Assembly: GCA_040081265.1 (NCBI GenBank)
Contig: JBEBGV010000009.1
Location: forward strand, 1-64,000
Direction of reading: 5' to 3'
From: JBEBGV01 sp040081265
GTDB taxonomy: Bacteria; Acidobacteriota; Vicinamibacteria; Vicinamibacterales; UBA2999
DNA length: 64,000 nucleotides
A model generated the notes under the pieces. The model did no database searches. It was not told the DNA's origin and saw only the letters and a program-made list of their open reading frames with translations. Shown in pieces: positions 24,377-31,781 of the stretch (position 1 is its first letter; the number at the start of each line of letters is the position of its first letter). Position numbers and translations under genes: made by a program.

Positions 24377-26857
24377 TTAGAAGCTGGGGCTGAAGGAGAG
24401 GATCAGGCTCGTGCCCTCGTGTGAGCGGGCCACTTCCAGCCGCGTCACCGTGGCGCTCGGCGTGTGGATACGGACGCCGATCCCGCGTGAGACCTCGAGG
24501 TTCTTGAAGTTCAGGTCGGCGCGCCTGGCGGTCACCTTGCCGGCGTCCACGAACACGGCCATGTCGACCAGCGGTCCTGCGGTCCATCGATACTCGCCAG
24601 AGATGAGCATCCGGTTCCGGTCACGGAAGCGCCACGAGGAGTAGCCGCGCAGCAGGCGGCTGCCACCGAGTTCCGGCATCAGGAAGTAGGGGACGTCCTG
24701 GCCAGCGTCGGCATCGGTTGTGGACACGAGGCCTCGGAACGCCAGAACCCAGTTTTCACGCATCAGCGGCACGAACTGCTGCACTTCAGCGTCCACTCGA
24801 CGAAAGCTGTGGGTGCCGGCGCTGGTCTGGTTATAGTCCGCCCATTCGATGCGGGCCAGGCTGCCACGGCGGGTGTAATCGGGTGAGGTCCGCGAGTCGA
24901 ACTGCGCGTTGACCGTCGTCCGCCGGTATGTCGGGTCGAGCAGCGTCGGCTCTGGAATGCCCTGGCCTGTCCGTGCTTCCGCGCTGATGACATCAAGCGC
25001 GCCGCCAAACGAGATCCGCTTGCTGGCCTTGACCGTGCCGCCGACCCCAACCGTCGTGGACCGGTACTCGAAGTTGCTGCGGCCCTCCTTGCTGGTCTGG
25101 TTGCCGACGCCGTAGAACCGCACCGAGGGGGCGCTCAGCCAGTCGCCGTGCACGTCGAGGGCGACACGGCTGTCCCCGAAGGTCGGCAGCGTCAATTTCG
25201 CATCCGCCGTCTTGTAGTTCGCGATCGACCAGGTGGCGCGAGCATCCACTCTGCCGGTGTCACCGTAGCGGGCGCGGTAGCCAGGTCCGAAGGCGAGTCC
25301 GCCGCCGTCAAACGAGCTGCCCATGGCGAGGTAGACGGGACGATCGCTTGTCAGCATGTGCTCGACCTTCTGAATCCGGCGCTCCAGAGTGTTCGGTTCG
25401 TAGGACTTCAGGCGCGACGCCTTCTCGGCGCGTTCGGCGGCCTGCTGTTGTTCCCGTGTGTCCTGAGCAAAGGCGGGGGAGCCGAGCAGCACCAGCGCCA
25501 CAACAGCGCAGGCGCCGGCGGCCACCGGCCGGAACGACATGCGCGGCGATGCCCCGCGTGTCGGATTCATGATGCGGAGTGCGACGCCAAGCCAGACGAG
25601 GGTGAGCACGATGTTGCCGATCGCAAACTGTTGTGGAGTGAGGTTCATGACATGAGTTCCCATAAGAACCACGCCGGCTGACAGGACGTCCCCGGCGCGG
25701 ACGAAGAAGGTGTCGATCGCTTGCTTGGCCTTGTACTTTTCCTCGCGCGTGGCGGGCAGCCACAGCAGCTGTCGCGCGGTGTTCATGATTGAGTAGTCGG
25801 TGGCGTTTTCGGCCGTCTTCACCCAGCGAATCACCGAGAACCCGAAGCCCACCGCGATGAGGGCGTAGCCGCCGAGGGCGATGAGCGGGAGCGCCAGCAG
25901 CACGCCGGCCAGACCCTTGTATTTCACCAGCCGCGACGCGACGAATGCCTGGAGCAGGAACGCCGTCACGTTGACCCAGAACTGGTAATCCCCGCTGAAG
26001 GCACCGATGTAGGCCTGGCGGTTGAACCCCGGGTCGGCCAGTGCCAGCTCCGCGACGTGGCTCGACAGAAGCCGCGCGACGAGGTACTCGCCCGTCGTGT
26101 TCACTACGTTGAGCAACACGACCAGTGCAGCCACCAGCCGCAGGTGAGGGTTCTGCAGAACGAGCGCAAAGCCCCCGCCCGATTCGAGCGCGCCGGCGTC
26201 GGCCTGGTGGTGCGCGACGCGTCGGTTGATCGCCAGGTAGAGCCCGATGCTGACCAGCAGGAGCACAGCAGACAGCTGAAGAATGAGTTCAGGCTGGATG
26301 CCAAGGCGGAAGAGCCGGGCGGCGACAAACGATCCGAGCGGCGCACCCGCGGTCATCCCCATCACGATGATCGGGAAGAGGCGGCTGCCGGCGTCCTTGC
26401 TGTAGACGTCGTTGGCGAAGGACCAGAACTGCGCGACCAGGGAGATGTTGAAGATGCCTACCCAGATGAAGAACGCCACGCCGACAAAGGGCAGCCCCAC
26501 CGCCACGGCCGAGGCGAAGAGCTCGATGCAGGCGACGAAGAAGAGGGTGACGCCGACGAGCAGCTTCAGCCGATCGACCTTCGAAGCGATCCAGCCATAG
26601 ACCGGGACAAATCCCATCAGCAGCAGCGCCTGACCCGCGGCGGCATACGAGCGCACCTCGGCGCCGCCACCGAGCAGGATGAGCGGCTCCCGCACGGTCT
26701 TGATCACCGAGTAGCAGATAAGGAGGAGGAAGATGTTCAGGAGCATCAGCACGGCGGTCGCTCCCTCACCGGCTCGCACGTCCGTGAAGAGCGACAGGGC
26801 GCGGTCCAGCAGGGACTTGGCTGGATTCAGGCGGGCGGGTTGGGCGGTCAGGGCCAT
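24377..26857 (-). CDS. ATP/ADP-translocase-like MFS transporter fused to BamA/TamA-type outer-membrane barrel
   Basis: An 826-residue open frame with two parts. Residues 1-430 form about 12 helices of the ATP:ADP antiporter-like family (TlcC/COG3202). Marks are SVIKTVREPLILLGGGAEV, the SYAAAGQALLL helix and FSFANDVY-like AQFWSFANDVYSKDAG. At Met440 a complete signal peptide follows (VAAGACAVVALVLLGSPAFA, cleavage before Gln465). Residues 480-826 resemble the Omp85/surface-antigen barrel, with GGSRLLRGYSSWRFRDRN (the RGY/F loop motif) and a terminal Phe. Inner- and outer-membrane parts on one chain are odd. Cleavage at 464, or internal initiation at Met430 (25570) or Met440 (25540), would release two proteins. 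GAGGAG precedes ATG 26857. Confidence 0.78.
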   Translation of the reverse strand: MALTAQPARLNPAKSLLDRALSLFTDVRAGEGATAVLMLLNIFLLLICYSVIKTVREPLILLGGGAEVRSYAAAGQALLLMGFVPVYGWIASKVDRLKLLVGVTLFFVACIELFASAVAVGLPFVGVAFFIWVGIFNISLVAQFWSFANDVYSKDAGSRLFPIIVMGMTAGAPLGSFVAARLFRLGIQPELILQLSAVLLLVSIGLYLAINRRVAHHQADAGALESGGGFALVLQNPHLRLVAALVVLLNVVNTTGEYLVARLLSSHVAELALADPGFNRQAYIGAFSGDYQFWVNVTAFLLQAFVASRLVKYKGLAGVLLALPLIALGGYALIAVGFGFSVIRWVKTAENATDYSIMNTARQLLWLPATREEKYKAKQAIDTFFVRAGDVLSAGVVLMGTHVMNLTPQQFAIGNIVLTLVWLGVALRIMNPTRGASPRMSFRPVAAGACAVVALVLLGSPAFAQDTREQQQAAERAEKASRLKSYEPNTLERRIQKVEHMLTSDRPVYLAMGSSFDGGGLAFGPGYRARYGDTGRVDARATWSIANYKTADAKLTLPTFGDSRVALDVHGDWLSAPSVRFYGVGNQTSKEGRSNFEYRSTTVGVGGTVKASKRISFGGALDVISAEARTGQGIPEPTLLDPTYRRTTVNAQFDSRTSPDYTRRGSLARIEWADYNQTSAGTHSFRRVDAEVQQFVPLMRENWVLAFRGLVSTTDADAGQDVPYFLMPELGGSRLLRGYSSWRFRDRNRMLISGEYRWTAGPLVDMAVFVDAGKVTARRADLNFKNLEVSRGIGVRIHTPSATVTRLEVARSHEGTSLILSFSPSF

Positions 26858-26887
26858 CAGTGCACTCCTCAGAAGGGTTACTGGCTC

Positions 26888-26918
26888 CTAACGCGTCACA
26901 CGGGGGAAAACCCCGCAA
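26888..26918 (-). promoter_or_regulatory. 31-base upstream element, copy B (before transporter-barrel gene)
   Basis: The same layout as copies A and C: minus strand TTGCGGGG, a variable middle, then GACGCGTTAG. It is 30 bases upstream of ATG 26857, with a separate GAGGAG ribosome site between the element and the start. Confidence 0.6.
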
Positions 26919-26923
26919 CCGAG

Positions 26924-28972
26924 CTATCTGCGCACGCTGGCGACGGGTGCGAGGGCCTGAGACCGCTCGGTGACAAGGAACGACCAGAGCGCCTGGCGAA
27001 TCGGCATCGGCAGGACCTCTTCCAGATACTCGAGGGCGGTGCCACGCAGGCGCCCGTCCTCGCTGTTCAGGCTCCGGAAGGCAATCTGGAGGGGTTCTCG
27101 GGGAAGGATCAGGGACAGCAGGGCGAAGACGTGGACCAGATTGGGGCCGGTTGCCACCTCCCGGAGGACGACTTCCTCAATTCGGGCCCGGTCGATGTGA
27201 ACCCGGGCGTTCTTCTCGACGATGGCCACGAGCGACCGCGCCGCCTGAAACCGGACCGCGGGCCTCTCATCGTCGAGCGCCAGCATCAGCCCGTCAGCCG
27301 CCCGTTGCGACACGCAGACCGAAAAGACTCTAGCCAGCCTGAGGCGGATGGCGACGTCTATCGCCGGGTTCAGCATGGAGTCGGTGAGTTCGCCGATCCG
27401 CTCCTCGGCGACCTTCCGAAGGGCAAACACGGCGTAGTCGGCCACCGAGTCCCACGCAAGCAGTGGAATCACGTGCGGCACGAGTCCCGGAAGCAGGCCA
27501 TCCCGTTTTGACAGGACTTCGATGACGCGCTCGCGGCTGCCAAGACGAAGCACCAGGATGTCGTCTGCTTCAGCCCGTGCTGCCAGGGCAACCGGATTGC
27601 CCGGGGTCATGACGGACCCGCCGCTGCCGGTGGTGGCTGACGTCAGCGAACCCTGTTGTCTCCTGGCTTCACGGCGCCGGAACGTGGCGACTACCCTGGC
27701 CGTCGCACCATCCTTGGTGTAACCGAGGTCGATGTCTCCGCCCTGGTTGACCAGGCTTTTCTCGAGCGTTCGCAGATACCAGCGGTTCAGGTGACTGGCA
27801 GCGAGAATGGCGCCAACAGAACACGCCATCGCCACCGACAGGATGACCGAATACTGCGCCAGCGGTACGAACACGACCACCAGCCTGATGATGCCGCCGC
27901 CAACGGCGTCGCCCATGCGATCGATGGCGACGTCGATGAACGGCTTGGCGGTCCGCTTCTCCTCGCTCGACATCGGCGTGAAGAACTGTTCATAGCCGGC
28001 TCGAAACCACGAGCCCCGCAGGATGGACTCGCCGGCACGGGCCACCACCAGGCTGCCGAATCCGGGAGCCACCAGGCCGCCGAGGCTGCCCGCGAGCAGG
28101 GCAATCGAGGGTGAGCTGGTGGTCATCCCCAGCCCGAACCGCCTGAGGATAGCCGTGCTTCCCACCACCTGGAGCACGAACGAGATCAGGCTGGTCGAGG
28201 CGTAGTAGAGGGCGAAGAAACGGAGCAGGCCGTCGCCGGGGCCGAACGTGAAGACCGCGCGGGTCTTGAACAGGTATTCGAGTAGAGCGGCACTGGTCGT
28301 GCCGAGCAGGACCAGCGCGGTCAGGTGGCGAAGATGTGGTGCCTCGGCGATGGCGCGGGGACCGGAGGACAGCGCCGGAACACGCGGCGTTGCGCTTTCG
28401 GAGGTTGGCGTGGCGACGCGTTGCCTGTCGGCCAGCACCCACACGAGCCAGGCAGCGACAAACTGCAGGGCGCCGAGGAACAGCAGCATCGGCGGGGTAC
28501 CGAGCTCGGCGGCGACCCGTTCCGACAGCAGCGCCCCCAGCAGGCCACCAATGGTCCCGGCACCGGCAATCTGGCCGAAGCGGGCCTTGGCGGTGCGAGG
28601 GTCGAACCGTTCGCTGACGATCAGCCAGAACCCCGAAGCCAGGAGGGGCCCGGCCCCCGAGACATGGAGGTAGACCATGACGGCTGTCGCCGCGGGTGCC
28701 GCCGGCCGCAGGAGCCACTCCACGACGAAGAGCAGGCCGCTGGCAACAAAGGATGCTGGCACCAGCGTCGCCGGGCTCACGCGTCCGGCTGTGCGGGAGT
28801 GCACGGTGACCAGAAGAATCGAAAACAGGCCGGTGACGATGAGCATCGTCGGGAGTGCCGTCACGTGGAGTGAGGTCAGGAACAAGGCGTCGCGGGTGGC
28901 CTTGCCCCCGACAAACTCGGCTGTCACCGCGGCGGCGCACAGCATGGCGACCAGCAGGGAACGAGAACTCAT
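26924..28972 (-). CDS. ATP/ADP-translocase-like MFS transporter with C-terminal HEAT-like repeats
   Basis: A 682-residue protein. Residues 1-420 hold about 12 membrane helices related to the TlcC/COG3202 family and to the first half of the neighbouring fusion protein. KATRDALFLTSLHVTALP near the N-terminus replaces the KTVRE segment, and MSSEEKRTAKPFIDVAIDRMGD matches the TREEKYKAKQAIDTFFVRAGD segment of the neighbour. The C-terminal 200 residues are Leu/Ala/Val-rich alpha-helical repeats of HEAT type (for example LMLALDDERPAVRFQAARSL). The start at ATG 28972 lies only 8 bases from the GCGTTA block of the upstream element, so the mRNA may be leaderless. Nucleotide transport is inferred from family and untested. 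Confidence 0.75.
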   Translation of the reverse strand: MSSRSLLVAMLCAAAVTAEFVGGKATRDALFLTSLHVTALPTMLIVTGLFSILLVTVHSRTAGRVSPATLVPASFVASGLLFVVEWLLRPAAPAATAVMVYLHVSGAGPLLASGFWLIVSERFDPRTAKARFGQIAGAGTIGGLLGALLSERVAAELGTPPMLLFLGALQFVAAWLVWVLADRQRVATPTSESATPRVPALSSGPRAIAEAPHLRHLTALVLLGTTSAALLEYLFKTRAVFTFGPGDGLLRFFALYYASTSLISFVLQVVGSTAILRRFGLGMTTSSPSIALLAGSLGGLVAPGFGSLVVARAGESILRGSWFRAGYEQFFTPMSSEEKRTAKPFIDVAIDRMGDAVGGGIIRLVVVFVPLAQYSVILSVAMACSVGAILAASHLNRWYLRTLEKSLVNQGGDIDLGYTKDGATARVVATFRRREARRQQGSLTSATTGSGGSVMTPGNPVALAARAEADDILVLRLGSRERVIEVLSKRDGLLPGLVPHVIPLLAWDSVADYAVFALRKVAEERIGELTDSMLNPAIDVAIRLRLARVFSVCVSQRAADGLMLALDDERPAVRFQAARSLVAIVEKNARVHIDRARIEEVVLREVATGPNLVHVFALLSLILPREPLQIAFRSLNSEDGRLRGTALEYLEEVLPMPIRQALWSFLVTERSQALAPVASVRR

Positions 28973-28979
28973 CGCTTTG

Positions 28980-29010
28980 TTAACGCGTCAAATGGGGTGG
29001 ACTCCCGCAC
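28980..29010 (-). promoter_or_regulatory. 31-base upstream element, copy C (before HEAT transporter gene)
   Basis: The third copy: minus strand GTGCGGGA, a variable middle, then GACGCGTTAA ending 8 bases before ATG 28972. It lies in the 58-base gap shared with the divergent Ser/Thr kinase gene. If the GCGTTA block is a -10 element, transcription would start at or next to the start codon. Confidence 0.6.
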
Positions 29011-29011
29011 T

Positions 29012-29021
29012 TAGAATCTAA
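29012..29021 (+). promoter_or_regulatory. Possible -10 / small palindrome before first kinase gene
   Basis: TAGAAT at 29012-29017 lies inside the short palindrome TTAGA-A-TCTAA (29011-29021), 13 bases before ATG 29031. There is no clear -35. It could be the kinase promoter or an operator overlapping the divergent element C. Confidence 0.3.
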
Positions 29022-29030
29022 CGGCACCGA

Positions 29031-31760
29031 ATGGCCGCCTCCCCAGACGAGCAAGCGTCCTTTGTCTCCGGAACCGTGTTTGCGGGTCGCTACCGCATGG
29101 TCACGCGAGTGGGCCGGGGCGGGATGGGCGAGGTCTGGCGGGCGGACGACCTGGTTCTCAACACCGCGGTTGCGCTGAAGCTGGTCTATTCCGCGTCCGG
29201 CGAGGCACGGATGCGATTGCTTCGCGAGGTGCGGCTCGCCCGGCAGATCACCCACGGGGCGGTCTGCCGTGTCTTCGATGTGGGCGACGCAGACGGGCAG
29301 GTGTTCTATTCGATGGAGTTCATCGAAGGCGAAGACCTCGCCACGCTGCTGCGTCGTGCGGGTCGCCTCCCTCAGGAACGGGTGCTCGAGATCGGGCGGC
29401 AGCTGTGCGACGGCGTCGCGGCCGCGCACGCACAGGGAGTCCTCCACCGCGACCTGAAGCCCGCCAACGTGCTGGTTGACCAGAACGGGGACATCCGGAT
29501 CACCGACTTCGGAATCGCGATCGCCCGCACTGACAGTCAGGACCGGACGCTCATCGGCACCCCGGGCTACATGGCACCGGAGCAGCTGACCATTGGCGCG
29601 CCACTGTCCGAGCAGACCGACATCTACGCGATCGGCCTGATCCTCTATGAGCTGCTGGTCGGTGAGCGCCCGTTTGCCGACTCGAAGCCTGGCGTCCCTC
29701 CGCGCCCGTCGGCGCACATCCCCGACGTCGACCCGCAGCTCGAACGAGTCATTCTGAAGGCGCTCTCGCCGGTGCCCCACGACCGACCCGCGACGGCCGG
29801 CGCCACCGCCGCGGCGCTCCCCTTGACGGCAGCGCCGCCGCAGCGCCGACGAGTCGCGCCCTGGCTTGCAGGTGCTGGCCTTGCCGCCGCGGTTGCGCTC
29901 CTCGCCGTCCTGGGATCACAGGCCTGGCCTCGCGCGACGCCTGCGCTGACCGATCAGGACACGATCGTGCTCGCCGACTTCAGCAACACCACAGGCGAGC
30001 CGGTCTTCGACGGAACGCTCAAGGTGGCGCTGGCGGTTGCGCTCGAGCAATCGCCGTTTCTCAAGGTCTTCCCCGACGATGCGATAAGCGAAACGCTGCG
30101 GCTCATGGAGCGGCAGCCCGATGAGAAGGTCACGCGCAGCCTCGCCCGCGACATCGCGCTGCGGGAGCAGCTCAAGGCGCTGGTGTCGGGGTCGATCGGC
30201 CCCCTTGGCAGTCACTATGTCATCGCGCTCGAGGCCGTCAACGCCGAGAGCGGCGACATCATGGCCCGCGAGCAGGTCGAGGCCACCAGCAAGGAACAGG
30301 TGCTGACGGCTCTTGGCGGAGCCACGGCGAAACTTCGCGAGAAGCTGGGCGAATCGCTCCCGTCAATTCAGAAGTTCGACGCGCCCCTGGCGCGCGCGAC
30401 GACGTCATCGCTCGAAGCGCTGCACGCCTACTCGCTGGCGCTCGATGACGGCCGAGTGGTCATGCGCGTCGAGGCGATTCCACACCTCAAGCGGGCAGTC
30501 GAGATCGACCCTGAATTTGCGCTCGCCCACGCGCTGCTCTCGGGCATCTACGCCAACACAGGCCAGGTGGAAGAGGCCCCGCCGCATGCACGCCGCGCGT
30601 ATGAGCTTCGCGACCGCGTCAGCGAACGCGAGCGCTACTTCATTTCCTGGCGCTACTTCCTCGATGCCGAGCAGTCCTGGGACAAGGCGTTGCCGCTGGC
30701 ATCGGCGTGGACCGACGCCTACCCTCGCGAATCCTTTGCCTTCAACAGTCTCGGCATCGCGGCGGGAGCGTTCGGGCAGCGTGAACGCGCAGTCGCGGCG
30801 CTTCGACAGGCTATTCGCCTGGATCCCCGCTTCATCCCACCGCATCGGAACCTCGCCGCAAATCTCATTGCACTCAATCGCTTCGACGAAGCGAAGGGTG
30901 TGCTCGATGACGCCACCCGAGCTGGCGTCAAGTCCATCGGCCTGCGCCAGGTGGCCTATCTCGCTGCTTTTGTCACCAATGACCATGCCGCGATCGCGGA
31001 GCAGGCCCGGCAGGCCGCTGGCACCAGCGACGAGATGTGGTCGCTGAACTCTCAGGCGCGCGGCGCGGTGTTTTCTGGACGGATTCAGACGGCACACACG
31101 TGGTTCCAGCAGAGTGCCCAGCTCGCCCTCCGCTCCGGTCTCGGCGAGATCGCAGCGAACTGGACCATCGAGGACGCGGAGGCGCACGCCGTCGTCGGCC
31201 AGTGCGCGCAGGCGAGGTCCGAGACGACGACGGGGCTGGGCCTGGCGCGCGACAACTTCACGCTCGAGCGTGCCGCTCGTGCGCTCGCGCTGTGCGGCGC
31301 CGGGGATGACGCCTTGCGCCTCAGGTCTGAGCTGCAACGACGATTTCCTGAAGCCACCCTGACGATGCGTGTGGACGTGCCCATCATCGAGGCGCTTGTG
31401 GCGATGGAGCGCGGCGAAGCCGCCGGCGTGCGTGAACTCCTCAAGCCGGTGGAGGGGTATGACCACGCACCGGGGGCCGAGTTCTGGCCGCTTTATCTTC
31501 GGGGCCGGGTTGCGCTACAACTCAAGGACGCCGGCGCGGCGGCCAGTGAGTTCCAGCGCATCCTGGACCGTCGTGGCGAAGCGCCGACCTCGGCCCTATA
31601 TCCCCTGGCGCAGCTCGGTCTGGCGCGCGCCACAGCCATGGCCGGAGACACCGCGGCCGCCCGCACCGCGTATCAGGCATTTCTGGCTCTCTGGAGCGAC
31701 GCCGACACGACGCTGCCCGCGCTCAAAGAAGCCCGCGAAGAGCTCGCCCGCCTCCGGTAA
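29031..31760 (+). CDS. Transmembrane Ser/Thr protein kinase with TPR-like sensor region
   Basis: A 909-residue PknB-type kinase. Kinase domain at about 20-275: glycine loop GRGGMGEVW, ATP Lys in ALKLVY, HRDLKPANVL (His139, Asp141), DFGIAIAR and the GTPGYMAPEQ activation segment. One transmembrane helix (about 280-300) follows, then a conserved middle module with TIVLADFSNTTGEPVFDGTL. The rest is long arrays of TPR-like helices in the extracytoplasmic part. This architecture is common in Acidobacteria and Planctomycetes and transduces an unknown signal by phosphorylating cytoplasmic targets. It is followed 21 bases later by a close paralogue and then a sigma factor, so all three may form one pathway. 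Confidence 0.93.
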   Translation: MAASPDEQASFVSGTVFAGRYRMVTRVGRGGMGEVWRADDLVLNTAVALKLVYSASGEARMRLLREVRLARQITHGAVCRVFDVGDADGQVFYSMEFIEGEDLATLLRRAGRLPQERVLEIGRQLCDGVAAAHAQGVLHRDLKPANVLVDQNGDIRITDFGIAIARTDSQDRTLIGTPGYMAPEQLTIGAPLSEQTDIYAIGLILYELLVGERPFADSKPGVPPRPSAHIPDVDPQLERVILKALSPVPHDRPATAGATAAALPLTAAPPQRRRVAPWLAGAGLAAAVALLAVLGSQAWPRATPALTDQDTIVLADFSNTTGEPVFDGTLKVALAVALEQSPFLKVFPDDAISETLRLMERQPDEKVTRSLARDIALREQLKALVSGSIGPLGSHYVIALEAVNAESGDIMAREQVEATSKEQVLTALGGATAKLREKLGESLPSIQKFDAPLARATTSSLEALHAYSLALDDGRVVMRVEAIPHLKRAVEIDPEFALAHALLSGIYANTGQVEEAPPHARRAYELRDRVSERERYFISWRYFLDAEQSWDKALPLASAWTDAYPRESFAFNSLGIAAGAFGQRERAVAALRQAIRLDPRFIPPHRNLAANLIALNRFDEAKGVLDDATRAGVKSIGLRQVAYLAAFVTNDHAAIAEQARQAAGTSDEMWSLNSQARGAVFSGRIQTAHTWFQQSAQLALRSGLGEIAANWTIEDAEAHAVVGQCAQARSETTTGLGLARDNFTLERAARALALCGAGDDALRLRSELQRRFPEATLTMRVDVPIIEALVAMERGEAAGVRELLKPVEGYDHAPGAEFWPLYLRGRVALQLKDAGAAASEFQRILDRRGEAPTSALYPLAQLGLARATAMAGDTAAARTAYQAFLALWSDADTTLPALKEAREELARLR

Positions 31761-31781
31761 TATTTGCCTCGGGACCGCCCG

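Noticed and set aside
26057..27511. A 484-codon open frame on the plus strand
   Set aside because: Antisense to two transporter genes; it is rich in Gln, Glu, His and Arg as expected of a mirror of hydrophobic codons, with no recognisable motif.
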